From Chitinophaga jiangningensis (GTDB lineage Bacteria > Bacteroidota > Bacteroidia > Chitinophagales > Chitinophagaceae), in contig NZ_FRBL01000015.1 of NCBI RefSeq assembly GCF_900142605.1, positions 1 to 64,000 of the forward strand: a stretch of DNA of 64,000 bases, in the 5' to 3' direction. Below, piece by piece: positions 37,001-45,497 of the stretch. Position numbers and translations under genes: made by a program. Position 1 is the first letter of the stretch; every line of letters starts with the position of its first letter. The notes under the pieces were generated by a model. The model was not told the DNA's origin. It was given only the letters and a program-made list of their open reading frames with translations, and searched no databases.

Positions 37001-37487
37001 AGTTCTTAACATACACTGATACGGCGATCATCACATCTTTGGTGAGACTGTCTACAATCCTGCCGAGAATGGTACTGTCGGCCTGCAACATTGCGTTGAT
37101 GGCGGGCTCCGACATACCTGGATTTGCCGCGGCAGTTACTACAATTGTTTTGTTGACAATTGTAAAATTGAGCTTGAATTTTTTCAGGCAGGTTTGCAGC
37201 GCATCTTCCAGGGTAGCATTTTTGATGTTTACATCTGTCTTAAGTTCAGTTGGGTTTACGTTTCCTTTATAGAAAAAGGTGAAACCCGTTTGTTTTTTGA
37301 TGTCTGCAAAAATGCTTTCCAGTGTTGCATTTTGCCTGTTGATGGTCACGTACTGGCCGGCTGCGTATACGGGCAGGTACAGCAGGAAAATGAGTGGCAG
37401 CAGGAGCCAGGCTTTCATAAATAAGCACAAAGGTTTCCTTGCCTTCGTTGCGGGCAACGAAGGAGGACAATGAAATTTGAATTTCAT
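34053..37487 (-). CDS. SusC/RagA TonB-linked transporter with STN domain
   Basis: 1144 aa. A 23-residue N-terminal stretch precedes the signal helix (MKAWLLLPLIFLLYLPVYA), so translation could also begin at the internal ATG at 37418. STN domain about 45-115, carboxypeptidase-regulatory domain about 140-215, DVVVTGYQVIKKDNYTG signature, plug (about 225-365; VTILKDAAATAVYGSRAANG) and a barrel ending in Phe (SILATF). It receives and transports ligand and probably signals to the FecR protein encoded upstream. A 183-bp gap upstream likely carries its promoter; no clear box was seen. Confidence 0.95.
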   Translation of the reverse strand: MKFKFHCPPSLPATKARKPLCLFMKAWLLLPLIFLLYLPVYAAGQYVTINRQNATLESIFADIKKQTGFTFFYKGNVNPTELKTDVNIKNATLEDALQTCLKKFKLNFTIVNKTIVVTAAANPGMSEPAINAMLQADSTILGRIVDSLTKDVMIAVSVYVKNSTERTLSNDKGQFTIKANSGDVLVLSSVGYNTKEIPVTAIRNRPIQLSPKSSALNDVVVTGYQVIKKDNYTGNAIVVKGEDLKRLNPQNMLKGLASFDPSFRIGDNNLLGSDPNAMPKINIRGTTAMPNGEILDRNNLSSSYNLPVFIMDGFEVPLQKVVDMDINRIASVTILKDAAATAVYGSRAANGVIVITTKAPLPGRLRLSYNAEMKATAPDLTGYSVLNASDKLAYEKLAGLYSALNNTANSQEELDAQYYSKYKNVVSGINTYWLAQPLRNAYSQKHSVYVEGGDSSFRYGVDLRYQTDPGVMKNSGRDRYSGGMSFTYNPNRRLVLKNDLTVTQVNARNSNYGSFTDYVKMNPYYPIYGADGKLIREIANWRVDTHQNETDQYKNVPVLNPLFEASLGNFDKSAYTELIDAFSADWRITPSLRVIGLMSMNSTRTTGDKFVSPFSNQFYLDPPEEAMNKGSYDYSATRSLNLDGNVRMVYNKLIGGNHSVNAVLGANVTSSTTDFKGFQARGFSNDKFSSIAFARTYTPNEAPKGSVEERRLIGSFFSGSYSYKNRYLFDAAVRLDGSSAFGANKRFAPFWSGGIGWNIHNEDFFKTTFPALSRLKLAATSGVTGSVDFPPFLARTTYAYQTSNWYSTGIGAVVNTYGNDNLQWQKTTNYEARAEIGFLKDRIVLIPVYYYKLTKGLLTDINIAPSTGFSTYKENLGDMANKGYELYVTINALRKENLNINLTGNLAHNTNTIVRISNALKAYNENVDKYQLDPDNKAVGTPLLRFVEGQSYNTIYGVKSHGIDPQNGREIYEKKNGSLTYDYDVNDTQPIGDYTPKAEGFFGSNVTWKQWMVSFSFHYKFGGDMYNQTVVDRIENADPRFNVDSRAMAMRWQKPGDQALYKDITDTRTTYATSRFIQKENLLELQSLYLSYDLAQTIARSIGLQSLRGAVTMNDILRITSVKQERGIDYPFARSLTCSILATF

Positions 37488-37670
37488 GTTGGTCGGATTT
37501 AGTCGATAAAATGTGCAGATAATCTCCGGTTGGCAGGTCTTACTGCTGGTGGCATTCGGTCGTTATCGCATGCTTGGTTGATTCAGATAGTTGGAACTTG
37601 ATTTTTACAAAATGATACACATAAGCTTAAAAATTTTAAATCGGTTACTGTTACAAATGAGTGGCATACA

Positions 37671-38810
37671 TTAATGCTTATAGCCAACGGTAATAACATC
37701 TTCTTTTATATCGAATGCAAGGCCATTGATTTCCAGTATTTTCAAAACATCTTCCAGTTTACTGCTGCGGGATATTTCCCCGAAAAATCTTTCATCAGGT
37801 ATATTGCCGTTGTATTTGATCTTTACATTATACCAGCGTGCGATGTCGCGCATGACAGCAGGCAGATCATCATTCTTGAATGAGAACAGGTTGTTGATCC
37901 ATGCCGTTTCTTTTTCTGTGTCGGCATTTACTTTACGTATGGATGCGTTGTTGCTGCAGATGGCTTGCTGGCCGGGCTGGATAACGATTGCGTTACCTGC
38001 CAGGCTCACTTTTACGGCTCCCTGGAGGAGGGTGGTTTTGTGTTCTCCGTCTTCCGGGTAGGCGTTTACGTTAAAGCGGGTGCCCAGCACCTGTACGGAT
38101 TGATTGCCTGCCTGTACGAAAAATGGTTTAGCAGGATCGGCGGCGATATCAAAAAAGGCTTCCCCTTCCAGCTTTACGGTTCTGTTGCCGGCGGTAAATA
38201 CTGCCGGATAGGTAAGGCTGCTGGCTGCATTGAGCCAAACGGTGGACCCGTCCGGAAGGATGATTTTATATTTCATGCCGGCGGGGGTGGAGAGGATGTT
38301 CTCCTGGTTTTGGTTGTTACCTGCGTTGGCAGGGGCTGTTTTATATAAGAGTGTTCCGTCTTCTTCTTTGGAAATGATCACCCCTTGCTGACTGGCAATC
38401 TGGCCATCCACGGTGCTGTCCAGCGCAATGGTGGTACCATCAGCCAGGCGAAGGGTGGGGGCTCCTGTAGCATACGCCATGGTGGCAGGTTTTGCCGGGG
38501 TGGCCTGTTGCTTCACCAGGTAAAGGGCGCCACTGCCTATTAAGGCGGCGGCTGCGGCGGCTACTGCCCAGCGGCGCACCGGCATACGTTTCACCGGTGT
38601 AGACTGTACAGCAATTTCGGTATCTATTTTCTGCTTCAGCACTGCTTTCAATCCTTCATACTCCATTTCATTCTCCGCAGTGATGAGGTCATCTTCTGAG
38701 TCGAACAGGTCAAAATACGATTCCAGGAAGGCAATTTCCTCGCTGGTGGCGGTGCCTGTCCTAAAACGTTTTAGCATTATGTTTAAAAGTTCCCTTTGCT
38801 GATGGTCCAT
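37671..38810 (-). CDS. FecR-family anti-sigma factor
   Basis: 379 aa. Cytoplasmic helical N-terminus (about 1-75; LKRFRTGTATSEEIAFLESYFDLF), one TM (about 80-105; WAVAAAAAALIGSGALYLV), periplasmic FecR domain (about 165-265; DGSTVWLNAASSLTYPAVF) and C-terminal DUF4974 (about 300-379). It controls the ECF sigma factor encoded just upstream and probably contacts the STN domain of the SusC protein. Confidence 0.94.
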   Translation of the reverse strand: MDHQQRELLNIMLKRFRTGTATSEEIAFLESYFDLFDSEDDLITAENEMEYEGLKAVLKQKIDTEIAVQSTPVKRMPVRRWAVAAAAAALIGSGALYLVKQQATPAKPATMAYATGAPTLRLADGTTIALDSTVDGQIASQQGVIISKEEDGTLLYKTAPANAGNNQNQENILSTPAGMKYKIILPDGSTVWLNAASSLTYPAVFTAGNRTVKLEGEAFFDIAADPAKPFFVQAGNQSVQVLGTRFNVNAYPEDGEHKTTLLQGAVKVSLAGNAIVIQPGQQAICSNNASIRKVNADTEKETAWINNLFSFKNDDLPAVMRDIARWYNVKIKYNGNIPDERFFGEISRSSKLEDVLKILEINGLAFDIKEDVITVGYKH

Positions 38811-38892
38811 CTTCGACTGTTTCTATATATATGAGCAGAGAAAATCAAAAGCGCCCATAAAAGTTTTAAATATTTTTAAATTATATATGTTT

Positions 38893-38968
38893 GAATGGTT
38901 TCTCGTGCCGAAGGCGGGAAAACCATTCGAAGGAAGTGGGGACCGCAGGTCTCCACTTCCTTCGAATG
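38893..38968. terminator. Long hairpins between sigma and FecR genes
   Basis: A 9-bp stem (38893-38901 with 38920-38928) encloses a small CC-GAA-GG hairpin, and a 21-bp stem with one mismatch (38924-38944 with 38948-38968) has a GCA triloop. The two share bases and so are alternative folds. They may limit read-through from sigma into FecR, or be REP-like units. Confidence 0.5.
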
Positions 38969-38981
38969 AAACAAAACAGGG

Positions 38982-39557
38982 CTACTTCATGGTAAGCATA
39001 ATCGCAATCTGCAACACAATCAGGGACTCCCGCAGTGTCGACAACGCCCGCCCCATCTGGTTCCTGACCGTCTTAACAGAAATATTCAGCTGCTCGGCAA
39101 TTTCCTGACTGCTGCGCCCTTCCTGGAAGCGCAGATTAAAAATTTGTTTTTGCTGGGCAGGTAAAGTATTGGTGAGTGCCTCAAAGGCGGCATAGAATTC
39201 CTTGTAAAGCACATGGCCATCGGCAAGGCCGTAACTACGCAAATCATCGCTGTCCTCCGGCAAATCCCCATACCTGCTTTCCTTCTCCATCTGCCTGAAA
39301 ACACCATTGCGTGTGGCTATACGTAAATAGCCGGGGAGATTTTCAATAGGGGTGTCCTTTTCCCGGCTCCATAACTGTACAAATACATCCTGGGCAATAT
39401 CCTGGGCCATATCCATATTATGTACCCGCTTATAGGCGATATTAAACACCTCCTTCCAGTACCGGTTATATAAAACGTCAAAAGCAAGGCCGTTCCTTCT
39501 GCTGATCTCCGCTAAAAGGTCCTGGTCATTTGCATTCAATAGTTCATCCCTCCCCAT
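38982..39557 (-). CDS. ECF-type RNA polymerase sigma-70 factor
   Basis: 191 aa. Region 2 (about 12-80; GLAFDVLYNRYWKEVFNIAYK, DIAQDVFVQLW) and region 4 (about 120-180; FQEGRSSQEIAEQLNISVKTVRNQM). Drives the SusC/SusD module downstream and perhaps the divergent M60 gene. It has a hydrophobic C-terminal tail (LIVLQIAIMLT), as in the first sigma factor of this window. Confidence 0.94.
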   Translation of the reverse strand: MGRDELLNANDQDLLAEISRRNGLAFDVLYNRYWKEVFNIAYKRVHNMDMAQDIAQDVFVQLWSREKDTPIENLPGYLRIATRNGVFRQMEKESRYGDLPEDSDDLRSYGLADGHVLYKEFYAAFEALTNTLPAQQKQIFNLRFQEGRSSQEIAEQLNISVKTVRNQMGRALSTLRESLIVLQIAIMLTMK

Positions 39558-39720
39558 AATTGGGCATAAAACTAAAAATTGTTTCGGTTAAAAAAAGGAC
39601 CTTTTGTTTAAGTGGTGGTGTGGGTTTGTTAACCTCCCGGCCAGACAAAGGTTATCTAGTATTAAATTTTATTAAATCACTGCATACCCTGTAGTAAATT
39701 AAGGTCCATATAACAGGAAC

Positions 39721-41253
39721 ATGAAAAATTACTATGCGCTTACTGTAGCAATGCTGTTACCCGTAGCATTACTGGCAACTGTGCCGCCATCGGATACCAC
39801 CCGCAGCGATCCTTCGCAGGTAGAAATCCGCAAAGACCAACCGCTCGGCAAACAGGATACAGCCCTGCGGAAAGCAGTGCTCAGCTGGAGCCGTACCACG
39901 CTCGAAAGCACGGATTACAAATCCATCCAGGCACACCCTTCTTCCCGGTATTTCCCCGGTGAAGTGAAACCTGGTACACCCACGATAGAAAAGGTAGTGC
40001 CAATCCACCACCGGCGGCCTGCTGATAGTACCTGGCGCATTTTGCGCCGTTTGAACGGCTACCCTGATACCTATACGCAATACAGTACGGGCTTGTATGC
40101 CCCGGCAGGCCAGGTAATCGAAATTCAGCTGCCGCAATACCTCGCTGATATGGGCGAACTGTTTGTTCAAATCGGCTGCCATACGGATAACCTCGGACAA
40201 TGGTCCGCCGGCCGCTCCAACTGGGTACGCATGCCGGATATCGTGAAATACGCCGCATTGGATAAAACCCTCGTACGCGTCAGCAGTCCCTTTGGAGGCC
40301 TGATCTATATTAAGTGCCGCCCAACGGTAAAGGACTGGTCCGCCGATATTCGTATCAGCGGCGCCGTTAGTTCCCCGCTCTATATCCGCGGGGTTACCAC
40401 GGATGAACAGTGGCAGGCCCAACTCAAATCCAGCGGTGCCCCCTGGGGGGAAATCGCTACCGATCGCATCATCCTTTCTGTGCCTGATTCTATCCTGCAA
40501 AAACTCAGCAATCCTAAAAAAGTGATGGACCTCTGGGATGCTATCATCGGCGCTGAAATGGACCTGGGCCAATATCCGCAGCCGGTATACCGCCCCATGC
40601 GCCTGGCAGTAGATGTGCAGATCAGCGGTGGCTTTATGCACAACGGCTATCCCATCATGGCACATTGCGATGAAGGTACATTGAATACCATCGCTAACCC
40701 CGACCGCCTCCTCGAGCCTTCCAGCGGCGGTTCCAACTGGGGCTACTTCCATGAAATAGGACATAACCTGCAAAATCCTGACTGGATCATCGCCGGCACC
40801 GGTGAGGTCAGCTGCAACTTCTTTGCGCTCTATTGCTTCGATCGCCTTATCGGCGACCGCCACGGCGCACACGGCGAGATGACCGCTGAGAAGCGCAAAG
40901 CGCGCATCCGGCAATACTTTGCAGTCGGACCGGATTACAGTAAATGGAAACAGGACCCTTTCCTGGCTCTCACTATGTTCTGGCAAATACAGGAAGCCTT
41001 TGGATGGGAGGCATTTAAAGCGTTTATTCGTCGCTACCAGCAAAACCTGGCAACAGACCCTAATGCCAGCTTCGCAAAAAATGAGGATGCAAAACGGGAT
41101 CGGTTTGTGCAAACCTTCTCAGAAGTCACAGGACGTAACCTGGTGCCGTTTTTCAAAGCCTGGGGTTTTCCGCTGGGAAACAAGCTGGAAAAGGAAATGA
41201 AAGTATACCCGGAGTGGATACCGTATAATATGAAGTTTGACGTTTCTCAATAA
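39721..41253 (+). CDS. Secreted M60-like zinc metallopeptidase
   Basis: 510 aa. N-terminal signal peptide (about 1-19). M60 catalytic domain about 90-440, with HEIGH at 344-348 and third ligand Glu362 (thirteen residues later). The N-terminal beta-sandwich region (about 125-235; GLYAPAGQVIEIQLPQ) is of the kind that accompanies M60 domains and binds glycans. It lacks a T9SS tail and lipobox, unlike the 1108-aa M60 protein at 18283. It is divergent from the sigma gene of the second SusC/SusD module and may digest the substrate of that system. Confidence 0.92.
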   Translation: MKNYYALTVAMLLPVALLATVPPSDTTRSDPSQVEIRKDQPLGKQDTALRKAVLSWSRTTLESTDYKSIQAHPSSRYFPGEVKPGTPTIEKVVPIHHRRPADSTWRILRRLNGYPDTYTQYSTGLYAPAGQVIEIQLPQYLADMGELFVQIGCHTDNLGQWSAGRSNWVRMPDIVKYAALDKTLVRVSSPFGGLIYIKCRPTVKDWSADIRISGAVSSPLYIRGVTTDEQWQAQLKSSGAPWGEIATDRIILSVPDSILQKLSNPKKVMDLWDAIIGAEMDLGQYPQPVYRPMRLAVDVQISGGFMHNGYPIMAHCDEGTLNTIANPDRLLEPSSGGSNWGYFHEIGHNLQNPDWIIAGTGEVSCNFFALYCFDRLIGDRHGAHGEMTAEKRKARIRQYFAVGPDYSKWKQDPFLALTMFWQIQEAFGWEAFKAFIRRYQQNLATDPNASFAKNEDAKRDRFVQTFSEVTGRNLVPFFKAWGFPLGNKLEKEMKVYPEWIPYNMKFDVSQ

Positions 41254-41263
41254 TTTTCACAAA

Positions 41264-41287
41264 AGCGCAGGTGCTTGCGCCTGCGCT
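41264..41287 (-). terminator. Terminator of the SpeD-aminopropyltransferase operon
   Basis: An 8-bp stem (41264-41271 with 41280-41287) followed on the minus strand by TTTT. It overlaps the stop codon of the last minus-strand gene and faces the M60 gene, so it may serve both strands. Confidence 0.55.
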
Positions 41288-42413
41288 AATCCATCGTTTG
41301 TTCCCGCCAGTTGTATTTATCCTCCTTCATCTTCCAGATAAACCCATCCAGCACATAATGCGTCACCTGCGGCACCGCCAGCAGCGGCACCAGCAGCATC
41401 AGCGTTACACTACTTTCTACCTCCGGTAATCCCTGGAACAAGGAGAAAAAGCGGGTATGCTCTCGCCACACAAAGCCATCCCACAGGCCTTCTTCCACAA
41501 AGGCAAACAAAGCAATCACCCCCAGGAAAAGCAGGATGCCCTTATTACTGAAAACAGTTTGCAGAAATCTGTTTCCTCCCGCCGCCACATGATATTGCTT
41601 CCGGCCATGGGCCCACACCAGAGCCATGTACGGTATACCGTGACTAATCACATTCAGCAACGTGAACGTAAGGTCTCCCTTAAAATATATGATGCCAAAA
41701 TACCAGGACAGCACCGTGCCCAATACGTGCAACTGTTTAGGCAGGTTTACCGCCTGTTGTTTTATACTATACCCAATTTCTTTTGCCAGGTAGATGGTCA
41801 TAATCGCGAGGTAAGCTCCCCACAGTATATCGAGGATTTTACCGCTGGCAGGTACGTAGAAAAAGTCATCCGCAATGAACCAGTTGAAAGCCATCGGCCC
41901 TTTCAGGTGCCAGTACAGTAAAGGGTACACGGTAGCTGCGTAAATGGTGACCGTATCCATGCGCCGGGAGAGCTTACCGGTATTTTCCTTGCGGCTGTAA
42001 ATACGCAGGAATCCATACTGCTGCCTAACGAAGTGATACACCGCCATATAAGCCAGCAGACGCCAGAACACCAGCGGCCCCGCTGCATAAGCCACCACCC
42101 CGGCCACCCAGGCCAGAACGGGCACCCATATGAATAAACGGCTTTGCCTGCGAAACGTACCTCCGTCAAAATAGGTCCGGTACACGGTGGCGTAAACATG
42201 CGACACATCAATAAACAATACCAGTATCACCCACCACGCCACACTCACGCCCTGCTGCGGCTGAAATGCTGTTGGAAACAGCCATATCACCAGCAACGCG
42301 GCAAAAGGAGGGAGGAGAATGAAAAATCCATCCAGGGTGCGACTATAAATCCAGGGCTGCTTTGTAGTGTCAGCCGCAATAATCGGTGAGGGCACCGGCT
42401 GCTTTATTTCCAT
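41286..42413 (-). CDS. Polytopic membrane protein with conserved-looking histidines
   Basis: 375 aa from the ATG at 42413; this start lies 44 bases inside the amine oxidase gene, so translation is probably coupled. About eight TM segments. Histidines sit in or next to membrane helices: VSHVYAT, VYHFVRQQYG, ISHGIPYMALVWAHGR and VTHYVLDGFIWK. Such spacing recalls membrane metal-dependent oxidases or transporters, but no family is recognised. It is the last gene of a seven-gene operon with a SpeD-like protein and a membrane aminopropyltransferase. Confidence 0.8.
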   Translation of the reverse strand: MEIKQPVPSPIIAADTTKQPWIYSRTLDGFFILLPPFAALLVIWLFPTAFQPQQGVSVAWWVILVLFIDVSHVYATVYRTYFDGGTFRRQSRLFIWVPVLAWVAGVVAYAAGPLVFWRLLAYMAVYHFVRQQYGFLRIYSRKENTGKLSRRMDTVTIYAATVYPLLYWHLKGPMAFNWFIADDFFYVPASGKILDILWGAYLAIMTIYLAKEIGYSIKQQAVNLPKQLHVLGTVLSWYFGIIYFKGDLTFTLLNVISHGIPYMALVWAHGRKQYHVAAGGNRFLQTVFSNKGILLFLGVIALFAFVEEGLWDGFVWREHTRFFSLFQGLPEVESSVTLMLLVPLLAVPQVTHYVLDGFIWKMKEDKYNWREQTMD

Positions 42414-44013
42414 GGTAAAAAGCTTCTTCAAATATAGATATGCCACTTAAATCAGAATGGGCATAAAATACATTGGCAAAGGGAGATTTTTGTGCCGCAG
42501 CTCTGACATCTCCCGTAATAAATCCTTTATGCGGGCGGATCATACCATGCCCCCACACGGTGATGTCGATATCGTGCATCAGCTCAGTGATGCCAGGATG
42601 CACCGCTTCAAGGTCGTCCGCAATGAGCTTCACCCAATGTTGTGGTGATAAGGCAATGGCATATTTCCGGGACGCCACCGGGTCCAGGTGGTCCAGTGGC
42701 AGGTAATACGTAATCACCTGCTTTGCCGGCAACTGCTGCGTTAGTCGCTGCTGCTGCGCGTTTACATAACCGAGCGATTTCCCCTGGTAAATGACATTGT
42801 CCCAGCAAAGCTGGTAGCCGGATGATTCAGGAATCTGGTCCAGCGTAATATTAGCCACTAACCAAGGCGAATACACGAAGGCATGATCGTATTGGCCGCC
42901 CGGGATGAGTCGCTGTGTAATAAACTGCGGCGTAGCCATGATACAGGCTTTTGCCACCAGCCGTTTTATCTGATGTGTATTGATGTCATAGTAATCCACC
43001 AGCACCTGTTTTGTTTCCGGGGTGATCTTGTACACCACGCAACCGGTCTGCGTTTTATCACGGCTAAACTGCTGCAGGTGCTGCACCAGTCGGCCGTTGC
43101 CCTGTGGCCAGGTGAGGAGTTGTGAGGAGTCGGCATTAGCCGCCTTTCCTTTCCGGGATGCAAAATAGTGTATCCCTGCCCAGGCGCTGATAGTACTGAT
43201 GCCGGCCCCGTAGTCATCGCGGCAACAATAATCCAGGTACCAGCGCAGCTCTTCGGAATGGTAGTGCTGCTGCGTCAGCCATTCCTCCATGGTGAGCTGA
43301 TCCAGCTCCCGGTACAGTGCATCGTTGGAGCTGTTAGCCACGGGAATATCGAATGCATAGCGGTTATCGCTGCCTTTGGCTTTGCGCAGCTGTTCCATCA
43401 ACTCCAGGAAACGCCTGATCTCATCCTGCGTTTGATGGCTGATACCCAGCTGTGGTACCAGTCCTTCCTGCCAACGGTTACGGATATACAATCTTTCTTC
43501 CGGATCATAACAAAGATCTGTTTCATTGTAGATGGGAAGGCCGTTTGGATCATAGCCGGTTAGTATCCCGGCCTCCGCCAGCAGGTCCAGCAGGGGCTGG
43601 TTGTCCGTATTCGGAATAGGTAAATAATGAGCTCCTAAAGGGTAAGCGCTGTATTGATTACTACCTGAGCTGGCATTACCGCCGGTATGTGGTTCCAGTT
43701 CCAGCAGCCGGAAGTTAGTAAAGCCGCTGTGGTGCAGGTGCCTGGCAGCTGTGAGTCCGGCAGCACCGCCACCCACGATCACCGCATCAGTATATTCGGT
43801 GATGTCAGGCGTACCAAATTGCTGATCCCGCATCATATGACCCGCCTTGGCAGAAGCCCCGCTGATGCGGCTGCTGATATGGGCGTACTTATCTTTCTTT
43901 TCCATACAGGCTACATATTGTGAAACGGTAATGGTACCGCCGGCAATGATGGCCATGTAACGGAGAAACTCTTTTCTGCTGATAGTATTACTCCTGGTAT
44001 TTTCCCCACTCAT
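42370..44013 (-). CDS. FAD-dependent amine-oxidase-like lipoprotein with Tat-type signal
   Basis: 547 aa from the ATG at 44013; the start overlaps the aminopropyltransferase gene by 26 bases. N-terminal Tat-like signal (SRKEFL at 12-17, hydrophobic AIIAGGTITV) with a lipobox-like VAC (Cys36). FAD-binding Rossmann motif VIVGGGAAGLTAARHL (about 78-93) then a flavin amine-oxidase/protoporphyrinogen-oxidase-like fold (NAD-binding_8 type). A Tat signal suggests folding with FAD in the cytoplasm and export to the periplasm. Next to SpeD and SpeE homologues, an oxidase of a polyamine or related amine is plausible; the substrate is unproven. Confidence 0.85.
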   Translation of the reverse strand: MSGENTRSNTISRKEFLRYMAIIAGGTITVSQYVACMEKKDKYAHISSRISGASAKAGHMMRDQQFGTPDITEYTDAVIVGGGAAGLTAARHLHHSGFTNFRLLELEPHTGGNASSGSNQYSAYPLGAHYLPIPNTDNQPLLDLLAEAGILTGYDPNGLPIYNETDLCYDPEERLYIRNRWQEGLVPQLGISHQTQDEIRRFLELMEQLRKAKGSDNRYAFDIPVANSSNDALYRELDQLTMEEWLTQQHYHSEELRWYLDYCCRDDYGAGISTISAWAGIHYFASRKGKAANADSSQLLTWPQGNGRLVQHLQQFSRDKTQTGCVVYKITPETKQVLVDYYDINTHQIKRLVAKACIMATPQFITQRLIPGGQYDHAFVYSPWLVANITLDQIPESSGYQLCWDNVIYQGKSLGYVNAQQQRLTQQLPAKQVITYYLPLDHLDPVASRKYAIALSPQHWVKLIADDLEAVHPGITELMHDIDITVWGHGMIRPHKGFITGDVRAAAQKSPFANVFYAHSDLSGISIFEEAFYHGNKAAGALTDYCG

Positions 44014-45487
44014 CTTCAAAATATTGCACCAGTATCTGGTTGTTTAAATGATTGGCCAGCACCTTACGCTGTTGCATATCGGCAGTAAAATCACACATCT
44101 GGCTGAAAGTGCCTGTGGCAAAGTAACGCAGGCCTGCCGGCAAGCTGTCGTGGTGTTTTGCCAGCGGCCCCGGCGATGCCATCACATATCCCCACTCCCC
44201 GAAAGAAGGTACATAGGTATGATAGGGAATCGTCTGGTAGTTACACTCCTGTAGCGTGGCATTCACGCACCAGAAGGCCTTTGGTGCCACATAGGGAGAG
44301 GTGGACTGTATCACCACCACGCTGCTGTCGGTAAGTGCATGGCGCAACTTCCGGTAAAACGCGGTGGTATAGAGCTTTCCCACGGCGTAATTGCCTGGGT
44401 CCGGGAAGTCAACGATCACCACATCAAAATGCTTTTCGTTTTCTTTGAGCCACTGAAAAGCATCGGCGTTAATCACGTGAACCCGTGGTGATAACAGGGA
44501 ACTGTCATTTAACGATGCCAGCATGCTGTTTTGCCTGAAAAGCTTGGTCATGGCGGGGTCCAGGTCCACCAGTGTTACCTGCTCTACCTCCGGGTACTTC
44601 AGCAGTTCCCGCGCTGCCATACCGTCGCCACCGCCCAAAATCAGGACCTGACTGCGTTTGGGGCTGTAGAGCATGGCCGGGTGAATCAGCGCCTCATGAT
44701 AGCGGTATTCATCCGCGGAACTGAACTGTAGGTTGCCATTTAGGTACAGCCGGAGGTCCAGCCGGCTGTGCGTAAGCACAATGCGTTGATAGGAGGAAGA
44801 GTGGGAGTAGATCACAGGGTCTCTGAATGCCTGGCTCTCTGCAAAGGTCATAATCTTGTCTGCCCAGATGAAGAGGCCCACCAACACGATGATACAGGCC
44901 ACCGCTTTGGATTTCAGATAACGGGCCCATTTTATCTCTCTCTTAAACTTAACTAAAACAACGATGGCCACTGCCACATTCAGGATCCCGAAAAAGCAGG
45001 AAGTGCGGATCAAACCGAGGTATGGCACTAACAGCAACGGGAACACGATGGAAGCCGCCAGCGCCCCAATGTAGTCAAAGGTAAATACCCGGGATACAAG
45101 GTCTTTGAATTCGTACCTGTCCTTGAGGATGTTCATCAGCAACGGCAGTTCCAACCCTACCAGCGTACCGGTAAGCCCCACCAGTAAATACAGCACCAGC
45201 CGGAACGACGCTGCATGTTCAAACAGCAGGAAAAGCGCCGCTGAACTAATGCCGCCGATAAGCCCCACGAGGATTTCCAGCTGGATAAACCAGCTGAGTA
45301 AATCCTTTTTGAAGAAACGGGAAAAATAGGCGCCAATACCCATCGAAAACAGGTAGGCGCCAATGATGGTCGAAAACTGTGTTACAGAATCTCCCAACAG
45401 GTAACTTGCCAGCGTACCTGCTACCAGCTCATAAATGAGGCCGCAGGTAGCAATTACAAACACCGATAATAATAACAGAATTTCCAA
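43988..45487 (-). CDS. Membrane-fused spermidine-synthase-like aminopropyltransferase
   Basis: 499 aa. No ATG is available between the upstream in-frame stop and the membrane region; TTG at 45487 (or a GTG eight codons later) must start translation. About seven TM segments fill residues 1-210, then a spermidine-synthase fold (about 225-480): LYLNGNLQFS (Asn250 where the usual LDG has Asp), DEYRYHE (259-265), GGGDG (285-289), VDLDP (308-312) and DFPDP with the two Asp (360, 363) typical of the active site. The membrane domain occurs in a subset of spermidine-synthase-like proteins. Gene begins 10 bases after the DUF350 stop. Confidence 0.88.
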   Translation of the reverse strand: MEILLLLSVFVIATCGLIYELVAGTLASYLLGDSVTQFSTIIGAYLFSMGIGAYFSRFFKKDLLSWFIQLEILVGLIGGISSAALFLLFEHAASFRLVLYLLVGLTGTLVGLELPLLMNILKDRYEFKDLVSRVFTFDYIGALAASIVFPLLLVPYLGLIRTSCFFGILNVAVAIVVLVKFKREIKWARYLKSKAVACIIVLVGLFIWADKIMTFAESQAFRDPVIYSHSSSYQRIVLTHSRLDLRLYLNGNLQFSSADEYRYHEALIHPAMLYSPKRSQVLILGGGDGMAARELLKYPEVEQVTLVDLDPAMTKLFRQNSMLASLNDSSLLSPRVHVINADAFQWLKENEKHFDVVIVDFPDPGNYAVGKLYTTAFYRKLRHALTDSSVVVIQSTSPYVAPKAFWCVNATLQECNYQTIPYHTYVPSFGEWGYVMASPGPLAKHHDSLPAGLRYFATGTFSQMCDFTADMQQRKVLANHLNNQILVQYFEDEWGKYQE

Positions 45488-45497
45488 CGTACTACGT

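Noticed and set aside
39769..41112. 447-codon minus-strand frame opposite the second M60 gene
   Set aside because: A shadow of the real gene; it has no recognisable domain, while the plus strand encodes the complete HEIGH motif.
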